The notes under the pieces were generated by a model. The model was given only the letters and a program-made list of their open reading frames with translations. It was not told the DNA's origin and made no database searches. Of a stretch of 64,000 nucleotides of DNA, positions 24,399 to 35,348 are shown piece after piece. Positions within the stretch are counted from its first letter, which is position 1; each line of letters opens with the position of its first letter. The position numbers and the translations under genes are program-made. The DNA comes from Cryptomeria japonica (Eukaryota > Streptophyta > Pinopsida > Cupressales > Cupressaceae): assembly GCF_030272615.1 (NCBI RefSeq), contig NC_081414.1, forward strand, positions 308,681,164 through 308,745,163, in the 5' to 3' direction.

Positions 24399-24408
24399 GG
24401 TTCACCAA
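24399..24408 (-). promoter_or_regulatory. Putative primer-binding site of G2
   Basis: The minus strand reads TGGTGAACC right after the LTR, the same sequence and spacing as in G1. Confidence 0.4.
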
Positions 24409-24410
24409 AA

Positions 24411-25563
24411 TATAAATTGGAAAATTCGAGCTTATCAAATTCACCACATGGAAGGGGCAAATCACTAAGCCAATTTTCACTTGGAGGACTTTACATTCAA
24501 AAGAGGGGATGAATCCACTAGATCCAATCCTAAATGACACAAGGACTGAATACTAAGTAGACTGATTGTATTTGGAATGTTTTTTACCCTCTTTTGTAAG
24601 TTGAATAAGTAAAGTGATGAAATTGAAGACAAAGTGGAAATAGTGAGCTACAGATTCGGGATTTCGTCATGCACCTGGATCTGAGAAACTTGAGATGATT
24701 TGGAGTTGCTTTGCGAAATTTGCCAAAAGTTGTAGGGACTGTGTGCCCAGACCAAGTCGCCCTCTTATCGGTCCTCCAAACTTTCCACATGTCGAAAAGG
24801 GTTTTTCTATCTCTGCAAATAAAACTTAATTCCAGAAGTATAACCACACACCTGTTTCCTACACACAAAAAGAAGAAGAAAGGGGTTGGGAATACGGGTT
24901 TGCCTAAGTCAAACCCCGGTTTGGAATCAACCTTGAAATAATTTTTGCAAATACTTGAAATAAATGATGAAAATGTATACCTTCATATCTACAATAGATG
25001 ATGATGTTGCTTTGCTTCTTGAATGCAATCACATATGTTGAATGAAATGGCATGAACATGACAAAACCCTAAGACACACACATGCTTGTAAATGAATAAT
25101 GTAGTGTTGCTGCAATGTATAGATGAAGAATATGCAGCCTTAAGGAATGCTAGATGATGAATGATTGAATGCTTGAATGCTTGAATGTAGTCTCCATGCC
25201 TTCTCCACTTTGTCATGATATATGCTCAAATGAGAGAGGAAACTTCCTTATATACTTGCATGTCGTCAATTGTTTGATTTTTTGACATAGGCTGACATGG
25301 GGAAGTAACTTCCCGCTCATATTTGAGATAGGGCTTGGGGACTAGAATAGGTCCTGAATAGGGAGGACAAGGGCTTAGCGCTCTGGTCCTACCCTAATTT
25401 AGGCCAAGGACAAGGGATTATGCAGGTTGTAAGATAAAAAAATGAAGGTTGGTTGCATAGGGGAGGCATAAACATGTCCCGATCAAGCATGGGGATGAGA
25501 CCGGTAAGGTGAGGGCCCAAAATGAGGTCAAAATTGCAAGAGGTGCAATTTTAGGACGCTATA
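24411..25563 (-). repeat. 5' LTR of G2 (1153 bp)
   Basis: Homologous to the G1 LTR along its length. The ends are decayed: the outer end reads GCTATA where G1 has GCTACA, and the inner end starts TATAAATTGG where G1 has TGTAAAGC. Each is a single transition. TATATAAG (minus strand, 25247-25254) is a possible TATA box. Confidence 0.75.
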
Positions 25564-26140
25564 GATTAGTATAGTATTAATACTATAGTTGATTTATTTG
25601 ATGGTTTGATTATTTGATTATTATTTGCATGGTTATTTAATATTTATTTCTATTGTCTTGGTTAATGATTAATTGAGCTTGATTTATTTAATTAATTGAC
25701 TTATTGTTTATTGGCTATTTATTTATTTGGTTTATTTAGTGTTTAATTGATTATTCGATATTTAATTTATTGTTGAGATTCCATAATTATTTAATTGAGA
25801 TTAATTTATTGGTTTAATTGTTTTATTACTCAATCGATTATTTTATTATTCATTTATTGTTTAATGATTATTTATTTATTATTTAATTGTTCTATTACTC
25901 ATTGTTTATGCTTTATTGTTGATTTGATTTTGTATTTAATTATGAGTTTCTATTTATTAAGATTTTATTTATTTATTTAATTATTGGGATTTAATTTGTT
26001 ATTATCCTATTTATGTTTATACTATTGCATTATTATTATTATTTGCATAATTGGTTATATTATAAAGTTTACCTACTCCTTATTTTTATTAGTTGATTTT
26101 GAGTGGAGTAAGTAAATAATATTGTAAAATAATACTTACC
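25564..26140. other. AT-rich low-complexity tract
   Basis: Composed of TTATTTATTTAATTGATTATT-like variants with no coding signal. The small ORFs here are compositional. Confidence 0.6.
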
Positions 26141-27844
26141 TCATTTTCACACATGGTAGGTATAATATATAGTTTATTGGAATTTTCTGATTGGCCGAGA
26201 GATTTCTATAGTTTAAAGTTTGATTTTTCTTTATTGAGTTTTTTGTGTATGTTGTTGGGTTAGCTTCTAGGTTATTTTGGATTGCATTTTTGGGATTTTG
26301 AATTCGTTGGAGCTTGGATTGAATATTTCTTGCTTGGATAGCTAGATTGGAATTGTTCTTCATAAAAAATTTCCTTGTTGGATTGTGATCTCCAAGTTGG
26401 AGCTTCTGGCTTCTCTCTACAATTTTATTTTGAAAAGATTGTCTACAACATGGTTGTTGAAAGATTGATTTTGGGATGGATTTTATGTTTGAAAAATTCA
26501 AATTTGTTTTTTAGAAATTTTTTAGGAATGATTGGATTTGTATTTGAGGTATTGTGAAAATCTGGATTTTGGGAGTTGTTGGGTATGTATATTCTATGCA
26601 TTTCATTTCTGAGTCTATATTTCCTAGCCTTTGTAATTTTTATTGAGCTTAATAAGCTTTTGGAATTCTATTTGCATCTCACCTTATAAGTTTTCTGCAT
26701 CTCCTTTAGAATCTGTGTTTATTCTACAAAATGGTGTGAATGTGGCATTGTAGGGAGTTGATTTTTGTTGTTCTGTGGAGTTGATGTTTAACACAACCTA
26801 TCCTATAGATGGTTTGTTTATTTTTTGGTCATTAGAATGCCTTAGAAACATTATATTGAGTTTATAATTATATTTTTGTGTCTCCATGTGTTACTATTCA
26901 AGCTTTGGAGAAGTTTTGTGCACATTTGAGTGTGCCTGTGACTGAAGTTTGCCATCAATTTCCCCTTATGTGATCATAAAGTTTTGTTTATGTGTTTCCT
27001 TGATGATATATCATCTTCCTGCACCTCATGCGAGTGTCTTTTGATCATTTGAGTGCCCTTATACAAATCTAGGCAAGTTTTATTTCAAATCTTGTTTGTC
27101 TTATGTGTTTTTCTAGATTTTAACCCAAAACGCTAATGTTTGGCCCTAAAACACCAAAATATGGCTTGGGGGATCTAAACTATCTCCCAAGAATGCTACT
27201 TTGGGATTTTGGTACACTATTCTGCCCGGAGTTGCCAATTTTAATGGTTTTGCCCAATTTAGCCTCATTTTCAGATTTTGTGCATTTACCAGAGGCATTT
27301 TGTGATTGCATTGAGTTCCTCAAAGGTTTTTATGATGTAATATTGATCTATTAATGTTGGTTTTATGCTCTAGTGAGAGGATTTGTTCCTTTCCATTGAG
27401 GGTATTGTTCTTATTTTGATTTGCTCCAACGGGAGGAAGAATACCACTTTGTTGAGGAATGTTCATGTGATCTCTACTGGGATGTTGTTGCCTCACTGTT
27501 GAGGATTGGAAATTGTTTTGGATTAGCTTTTGAACTCATTCCTATGCTTTGGATCATTGATATATTTTTTTAGTGAAGGCTTGAGCTTGCATTTTGGATG
27601 TATGCTTCATATTGTGCTTCAGCCTGAGTTAGTGATGTTGTGACTATTTTTATGTCATTTGTGAGCCTTCATGATGTGGCTATGATGTTATTTTGATGTA
27701 TGCTTCACCCTAAGGTCTTGGCATATAGTTAGCAGGAGTTGGCTTTCATGTGATGACCAAGGTCAAGTGAGATACACTGCTAAGCGATTCCTTGTTGCAT
27801 TCTTAGAGTCTAGACTGCTAGGACACATTGAAAGTTTTCTTGAT
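26141..27844. other. Unassigned single-copy-looking sequence
   Basis: I see no ORF over about 75 codons with protein character, no LTR ends and no match to other parts of the window. It contains fragments such as AACCCAAAACGCTAATGTTTGG that do not resolve into a known feature. Confidence 0.3.
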
Positions 27845-27964
27845 ATAAACAAGTGATAACATTAGTAATTAATTTGATTGGGTTGGGATTCACTTAAAAA
27901 GATAATAATTGGTTAAGGCTATTGAGATGGAAAGCTAATCTCCCTTGTTCTCACATAGGTTGAG

Positions 27965-28175
27965 ATGGCTCCACATGTCTATCAGGGGTTTGGTATTACC
28001 CTTCTATGTGAGGGTAGCATGTATGTATATAGGGAGTATGGATCTTCTCTTCTTTGTGAGGATAGCATGGATGAATACCATGGGTATGGATTGACCTTCT
28101 TTGTGAGGATAGAATGTAGTGGCATGTCTATCAAGGTTTGGAATTGTTCCCTTCTTTGTGAGGATAGCATGTGAT
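27965..28175. repeat. Minisatellite, about 50-bp unit, four copies
   Basis: CTTCTTTGTGAGGATAGCATG or a close variant recurs at about 28000, 28050, 28098 and 28150. The same array is present in the second copy of the duplication at 29876-30082. Confidence 0.75.
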
Positions 28176-29195
28176 GACACTCCACTCCTACATGTGTCCA
28201 TTATCCTTATGCCTTGATTGTTTATTATCCCTCTAGGAGTTTATTAATTTGTGATTATCCTTGTGATGTGATTTGATTCATTTTTGTGGTTTTTGTCTTG
28301 TGGATGTCTTGTTGATTCCCTTTGTTGTTAGGTGTCATCATAGGTCGTGAGTGTGAGTTGGAACCCCATGTCATCTCCTAGCACAGGGGGTGGTTCCTAT
28401 TTGATTCCACATGGTCGGGTGGTTTGATGCTTGCTTCCATTCGGATGTTCTTCATTGGATTCTTGTGTGAGTAGACTTTTATTTATCTTATCTCATTATG
28501 TGGATGGATCTTTCAAGCTTAATCTATGTAATAGGAACTGATATCATGTGTTTCGTATCTCGAGAAAGATGCAATAGTAAAGAAGACTGTAATTAGTATC
28601 TTGTGAACATACAAATTGGGACTTGTAGTAGGTTGATTTCAGAATGAGATGTATTGGATGAGATTACTATAAATAGATATTCATTGTGTATGTAATTCTA
28701 GATTAGAATGAAATTAAATGATTGAGTGATACAAATGGAAATATCTTGTGTGTATCTTGTGGATGGTAGTGGTTATGTTAACAATCTTGTATGCATTGAT
28801 TTGAAAGATGTTCATCCTTATTGTTAGTTACCATTGGAATATGGAGATGAATGAATATGGACACTATGATTCTTCATTATGTGGAGCTGATTCCTAGGTG
28901 TTGAGATAGTATATTTTATCATGATTTCATTGTAAACATAAGAGAGATTATGTATTCCTATGCCATGTTTTCTTATGTAATAGGACACAATGATGTAGAA
29001 ACTATGATCTTGTAATGGAATAATATGATGTATTCATTGTATGGTTCATGTCTTAAGATTTTTCATTATGTAAAAATTGAGGTCCTAGGTTAGATTAGGA
29101 AATTGAATGATTAGATTATGTGCATTCTTGTTGTATCAAATGGTTCTTGAGTTGGTCTAGTAGCATAAGATCCTAATTGAAAAGAATATTAATAC

Positions 29196-29750
29196 TATTG
29201 GAATCCAATAACACTGAGAGGGGGGGGGGGATGAATCAGTGTTATACTAGATGAATTAATTTTAGCCTTATTAAAACATGCATACACCAACCGATATACC
29301 GATACATACAAAATTGAAAGAAGTAAAGCAACCAATAAGACAATCACATAAATGAGAATCATAATACACATAATTATACGTGGAAATCCTCAAAGAGGAA
29401 AAACCACGGTGGGATTTGGGACCCACAATATCAATCCACTATCCATATGAAGAGATATTACAAAATATAAGGGGCTTGCACTTACAGGAAGGATTACAAC
29501 CTAGATAACACTGCTCAATCACAAATGGAGCCTCACTGACTACATATAAACCCAGACTACAATTCAAAGAAGTGTTGAACTGCTAAGATAACATCTTCTA
29601 TGCTAGAATATAGTTTCGGTTTAAGCTCTGTTTGTTCCAGTCTGAAACCCTAAACCCTTTACCAGAATAACCCTTACACAAATATCCTCACATACATAAT
29701 CACTCTGATATATTTTCCATTATATCACATTCATATATCCATCATCATCT
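29196..29750 (-). repeat. Duplicated partial LTR of the N1 family
   Basis: Begins TATTGGAATCCAATAACACTGAGAG, matching 31103 onward, and stops abruptly at the duplication junction. It is preceded by AATAC, as is the full LTR at 31103. Confidence 0.85.
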
Positions 29751-31656
29751 TATAAACAAGTGATAACATTAGTAATTAATTTGATTGGGTTGGGATTCAC
29801 TTAATAAGATAATAATTAGTTAAGGCTATTGAGATGGCAAGCTAATCTCCCTTGTTCTCACATAGGTTGTGATGGCTCCACATGTCTATCAGGGGTTTGG
29901 TATTACCCTTCTATGTGAGGTTAGCATGCATGTATATTAGGAGTATGGGTCTTCTCTTCTTTGTGAGGATAGCATGGATGACTACCATGGGTATGGATTG
30001 ACCTTCTTTGTGAGGATAGAATGTAGTGGCATGTCTATCAAGGTTTGGCATTAATCCCTTCTTTATGAGGATAGCATGTGATGACACTTCACTCCTACAT
30101 GTGTCCATTATCCCTATGCCTTGATTGTTTATTATCCCTCTACGAGTTTATTAATTTATGATTATACTTGTGATGTGATTTGATTCATTGTTATGGTTGT
30201 TGTCTTGTGGATGTCTTGTTGATTCCCTTCGTTGTTAGGTGTCATCATAGGTCGTGAGTGTGAGTTGGAACCCCATGTCATCTCCTAGCAAAAGGGGTGG
30301 TTCCTATTTGATTCCACATGGTCAGGTGGTTTGATGCCTTCTTCCATTCAGATGTTCTTCATTGGATTCTTGTGTGCGTGGACTTGGATTTATCTTATCT
30401 CATTATGTGGATGGATCTTTGGAGCTTAATCTATGTAATAGGAATTGATATCATGTGTTTTGTATCTCGAGAAAGATGCAATAGTAAAGAAGACTGTAAT
30501 TAGTATCTTGTGAACATATGAATTAGGACTTGTAGTAGGTTGATTTCAGAATGAGATGTATTGGATGAGATTACTATAAATAGATATTCATTGTGTATGT
30601 AATTCTAGATTAGAATGAAATTAAATGACTGAGTGATACAAATGGAAATATCTTGTGTGTATCTTGTGGATGGTAGTGGTTATGTTAACAATCTTGTATG
30701 CGTTGGATTGAAAGATGTTCATCCTTAGTGTTAGTTATCCTTGGAATGTGGAGATGAATGAATATGGACACTGTGATTCTTCATTATGTGGAGTTGATTC
30801 CTAGGTGTTGAGATAGTATATTTTATCATGATTTCATTGTAAATGGAAGAGAGATTATGTATTCCTATGCCACATTTTCTTATGTAATAGGACATGATGA
30901 TGTAGAAACTATGATCTTGTAATGGAATAATATGATGTATTCATTGTATGGTTCATGTCTTAAGATTTTTCATTATGTAAAGATTGAGGTCCTAGGTTGG
31001 ATTAGGAAATTGAATGATTAGATTATGTGCATTCTTGTTGTATCAAATGGTTCTTTAGTTGGTCTAGTAGCATAAGATCCTAATTGAAAAGAATATTAAT
31101 ACTGTTGGAATCCAATAACATTGAGAGAGGGGGGGGGTGAATCAGTGTTATATCGAATGAATTAATTTTAGCCTTATTAAAACATGCATACACCAACTAG
31201 TATGCTAGTACATACATAATTGAAAGAAGTAAAGAAACCAATAAGCCAATCACATAAATAAGGATTATCACACATAATTATACATGGAAATCCTCAAAGA
31301 GGAAAAACCACGATGGGATTTGTGACCCACAATATCAATCCACTGGCCATATGAAGAGATATTACAAAATATAAGGGGCCTACACTTGCAAGAATGACTA
31401 CAACCTAGAGCACACCACTCAATCACAAATGAAGCCTCACTGTCTACATATAAACCCAGACTACAATTCAGAAAAGTGTTGAACTTCTAAGATAGCATCT
31501 TCTATGCCAGAATATAGTTCTGGTTTAAGCTCTATCTGTTCTAGTCTGAAACCCTAAACCATTTACCGGAATAACCCTTACACAAATATCCTCACATACA
31601 TAATCTCTCTAATATATTTCATATTATATAACATTCATATATCCATCATCATCTTA
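29751..31656. repeat. Tandem duplication, copy 2
   Basis: Second copy of the 1.9-kb unit. It differs from copy 1 in running on into the complete LTR instead of stopping. The junction has short shared sequence (CATCTTATAA.. and TATAAACAAG), consistent with microhomology-mediated duplication. Confidence 0.88.
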
Positions 31657-32027
31657 TAACAAAATGATCTAATCCAAATGACCTATATATCCTATACAAC
31701 TTATCATGCCTTATGTCGGCTTACAAAGATAACTACAATATTAAATTACATGTCGACTAGATAACATAAATGCATGAATATGAAAAACAATCACCGATGC
31801 CAGATCCAAAAGATGCCAGCCTCCAATACTGATAACCATATTCTAAACCATTTCGGCTTGCATTTTCGGTAACTAAAGAAATCCTTCTGTCCTACCCGTG
31901 TTGGTGTAGTGTCTGTGAAGTGCCTCTCAGTACACAACTGAACCAAAACATGAAGTCAAAACAAAATACCATGTTTCCATCAATGACAACATAGTGAAAA
32001 CAAATAGTTGAGTGTCAATTTCCAACA
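31103..32027 (-). repeat. 3' LTR of N1 (925 bp)
   Basis: On the minus strand it starts TGTTGGAAATTGACAC after the purine tract and ends GGATTCCAACA. The G-rich run near the end (CCCCCCCCCTCTC on the minus strand) followed by the short unique end is shared with the other N and copia LTRs here. Confidence 0.85.
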
Positions 32028-32040
32028 ATCTCCCCCTTTG
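32028..32040 (-). promoter_or_regulatory. Polypurine tract of N1
   Basis: The minus strand reads CCAAAGGGGGAGAT directly before the LTR start, preceded by GCCATCAATG as in other copies. Confidence 0.7.
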
Positions 32041-32399
32041 GCATTGATGGCAACCCTCATGTGAAAAATGGTCAAGGTTTCATCTGTCGGTTTCATCCTA
32101 CCTACTCCCCCTGAGTTGAATCTTCATTAAAGAAAAATAATCCATACTCACATATCTCCATATCCCCCCCTAATGTATACAAATCCTTCTATGCTTTTTC
32201 ACATCTATATCACTCCCCCTTTGACATCAATGGCATCTAAAAATTCTAAAAAGAATGTCAAAGATCCAAAATAAACTATATAATGAATATCTCAAAAATA
32301 TCTTATCAGAGCTTAACAAATTTCAAAATTTCTAGATAAGACTTCTCCAATAGCTCAAGATAAGTATCCCAACCAGTTTTGAAAGTGTCGGAAATAGAT

Positions 32400-33129
32400 A
32401 CATGTCCATTTAATATATGTGCAAATGACTCTTTCTCATTTACCTTTGTCGGTGTGGGATTTCCAACCATATCCACACATTATTTCTTATGTACACTGAG
32501 TCAATCCAATCGAGAAATCACCAAGCTTCTCAGACTTCTGGCTCTTCTTATAATTTTGTCTCTTTTCTTTTTAAGAACAAAAATGTGGGCTTCCAAAATC
32601 AAAATTTGACCATCAATGAATGTAGTCAATAAAGTCAATCCATCAAAAGAATTATCTATATTTGCAATTTTCTCTTGAAATTATTTTATCTTCTTATCCA
32701 CATTAAGTGTAAGTATATCTGTGTTACAACATACCCTATAAATATTTGTACACTACTTCAAAGAATTATCTATTAGTTTCAACTTTTCATCAATCTTCTT
32801 CTTATCAGATTCAATCACCTGATCAAATGCAGCTCTTTTAGCCTAAGTGAACCTCTCCAGTGCTTGTCGGTTTGAAATATTTTGTAAGGATTGAAAATAC
32901 TTTGAAATGTGCTTAGTAATTGTATTAAGCTTTCCAGATGGGCTTGCTTCATTGTCAATCTTTCACTCTGGGACTAGTCTATGTAAAATAGTGATTGACT
33001 GATCAATAATCCCTTTATCTGTAAATCCCTCCTTCATTAGTTTTTGTGTTGCCATCATCATGAGTTCAGTAGGAGTCATCTTTGTTATGTTTTTCTTTTC
33101 AACCTATGAGGTGTCAATTGACAACAATG
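32400..33129 (-). pseudogene. N1 ORF2, C-terminal helical domain (left of N2)
   Basis: Reads MTPTELMMMATQKLMKEGF, then ITILHRLVP and QALERFT, with many Lys, Glu and Leu, a largely helical composition. It corresponds in position and pattern to the C-terminal domain in N2 and N3 (NVTEVLLDSIKKI..., then ...ERM.KEKDKFFEEL). Several in-frame stops are present, all TAG or TAA. The frame at 33129 continues in phase with the sequence right of N2 at 55297 once one copy of the 5-bp target is counted. Function unknown. Confidence 0.65.
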
Positions 33130-34006
33130 TGTTAGATACTTGATCAGTCCCAAAGACACTGAGAGGGGAGGGGGAGGGGTGAATCAGTGTCTAACTAGTA
33201 AACAAAATATTTAAACTTGTTTGCAACTATATAGCCCAAATTAATATACCGGTAAGCAAATAATAATGCAGTAAAGAGAAACAAAATTATAACCATCAAT
33301 GCACACCATAACACAAATATTTTTGGCGAGGAAATCCGGTAGGGGAAAAACCTCGGTGGGATTTGTGACCCACAATATTTACTCACTAGACAATATGAAT
33401 AAATATTACTTATACAATAGGGGCCTGCACATCCAGGAAGGCCAACAACCTAGAGCTCACTTCTCAATACAAAAATGGAGTCCCAATAACTACAATTGGA
33501 TGGTTAAATCCAATGATAATGTACTACTCAAATAGCATCTTCAATGCTAGATTCAGTACCGGTTTAAGCTCTGTCAGATACCTCTACCATAAACCTTGCT
33601 TTTCTCTGCTTTTCTCTACTTTTCTCTTATTCGCTCTCATAAAATAATTACATCATAATGCATATACAGTTATTCGCTTTCATATACCGCTTACATTCAT
33701 AACCTATTACATTTTCTTTCTTACAAAATTACCTACAAGATCTCATACATATATGAGTCTTTACAATTCATCATGTCAGTTATACAAATAATATTACAAT
33801 ACAAAATAATATTATTTCCATGTCGGCTTAGAGTGTTGTTGTGATATACTATCGGTGTAGACTAGATGTCGATGTGAATAACCTTGTAGTGCCTGTCGGT
33901 GCCAATAGATGATGTCTGTTGCCGGTGTAACTTGTGAATCATATTACCAGTTGGTTGCCATCAATGACAACATCAACTATTCTCATCTGAGTGTATAATG
34001 CCAACA
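33130..34006 (-). repeat. 3' LTR of N2 (877 bp)
   Basis: The minus strand starts TGTTGGCATTATAC and ends GTATCTAACA. It is homologous to 54431-55291 throughout. Confidence 0.9.
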
Positions 34007-34020
34007 ATCTCCCCCTTTAG
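34007..34020 (-). promoter_or_regulatory. Polypurine tract of N2
   Basis: The minus strand reads CTAAAGGGGGAGAT next to the LTR start. Confidence 0.7.
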
Positions 34021-34192
34021 CATTGATGGCAATAGTCATGAGAAAAATCCAAAAAATGATATCCAAAAATGAAGTCAAAAACCTGAGTGTGCTCCCCCTG
34101 AGAAAATGATATCCTTCTGTACATTTTTCTCATACACCACCACTACTCCCCATTTGACATCAATGACAAAGGTTGTCAAAAGAATTCAAAAT

Positions 34193-35343
34193 TTACCTAG
34201 AAACTTGTAGCCGGTTGTGTACAATCTGAAAAATGTCTGCTAAAACCAGTTTAAGACCTTGCAAAAATTTAGTACTGTCAGAAATTATGGTCTCTGTCTA
34301 TTGGATCATCCCAGTCAGATAATGCATCTGTTGCTCCAGTGATTTGTTGTCTTGAATAGATGCCTTGGTTAGCTCATTTCAGTGTGTTAATAAGTTGTCC
34401 AATCTAGGACCAAGTTTGTTCTTCAACTCCTGAGTCTTCATTTTTAACCTTGCTTTCTCCCTTTCCAATTTATCAATCTTCTCTTCATAGATTGAGATTT
34501 CCTAATCCAAAACTAAAGTAAGTTTCAAAGAACCTATCATATTATCAAGTATATCATCAATTTCTTTTTGTGTCTTCCTTATTTCCTTATTAATATCCTC
34601 TATTAATTGGTGAGGCTTACATGCTTCCCTATACAACTCTTTGTATTCCAAAATGGTGGAATTTAGTGCCACTAACAAAGAATCAATTTGTCTAGTACAT
34701 TCATTAATTGTCTTGTCAAAGGATTTATCTTTCTCTTTATTCACCCTTTCCTTAACGATTTCTTCATTTATTTTATCCACAGTTTGAATATTTGAAGAAA
34801 TGAATTTGGACAATTGTCTAATTTACTCATAGACCCAACAATGTGATCAACTTTACATGTCGGTGCAATCATCTGCAAAATTGGTAAAGTGTCATCAATA
34901 GCCTTAATTGCTAAGGCATTGCATTCTATGATCTTCTTTATTGAATCTAGAAGTACATCTGTAACATTTGTAGGTCTGTAATCCATGGTGGAAGTTCTAG
35001 GCGGAATGTGAAGTTTTGCAGTTGGTTTCTTCTCATCTCTAGATGTCTATAGATTAACCTTAACCACTTCTGCTATCTTGCTTCCATCATTGACCTCTTC
35101 TTTATTCACTATTTCTTCCTTCTTCTCACTTTTGTTTTCACCCTTATTTTCATCCTTGTTGTCATCTTTATTGTTTGTCTTGTTGACTATCAGTTCAGCT
35201 ACACTTTGTTCGTGCCCTATTCTAGTTTCATTTTGTGCTTCTACTTCTACTTCTATCGGTTTCTCAATGTTAAGCTGAGTATCATCAGGGATGGTTTCAA
35301 TTTTCTTAACTTCAGCTATTTCCTTATCCATGACAATGTTAAA
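34193..35343 (-). pseudogene. N2 ORF2, C-terminal part (left of T1)
   Basis: Continues ORF2 from 45794 across the T1 insertion. The first 90 residues are highly charged with a repetitive Asp/Asn/Lys/Glu run (KDDNKDENKGENKSEKKEE). A TAG near 35049 interrupts it. Then comes the conserved domain starting NVTDVLLDSIKKIIECNALA (34960 region), followed after a frameshift near 34815 by KEKDKSFDKTINE and long helical segments with KIDKLEREKARL. It ends at TAA 34193. No known family is recognised; composition suggests coiled coils. Its intact counterpart is in N3 (42308-43165). Confidence 0.65.
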
Positions 35344-35348
35344 GTCCC
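35344..35348. repeat. Target-site duplication of T1, left (GTCCC)
   Basis: Identical to 45789-45793. Counting one copy restores the ORF2 frame of N2. Confidence 0.85.

Larger units (their letters stand above)
12811..25563 (-). mobile_element. Non-autonomous gypsy-type element G2, split by LINE L1
   Basis: On the minus strand: 5' LTR 25563-24411, primer-site-like sequence, leader (24410 to about 23480 and about 17200-16635), gag-like frame 16634-15393, non-coding region, polypurine tract at 13245-13227, and a truncated 3' LTR 13226-12811. LTR ends, leader motifs and primer site match G1. After removing the LINE the internal region is about 5 kb with no reverse transcriptase, integrase or protease, so G2 is a gag-only relative or deletion derivative of the G1 family. 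Confidence 0.7.
27845..29750. repeat. Tandem duplication, copy 1 (1906 bp)
   Basis: Starts TATAAACAAGTGATAAC and repeats at 29751 with an offset of 1906 bp. It holds about 1.35 kb of non-coding flank plus the first 555 bp (29196-29750) of the N1-type LTR. Several percent of positions differ by eye from copy 2, so the duplication is old. Confidence 0.9.

Noticed and set aside
25795-25980. Hydrophobic ORF in the AT-rich tract, candidate membrane peptide
   Set aside because: Pure consequence of TTA/TTT-rich composition.
27982-28201. Similar ORFs in both duplication copies, possible conserved gene
   Set aside because: They translate the minisatellite; similarity follows from the tandem duplication and the copies carry different changes.
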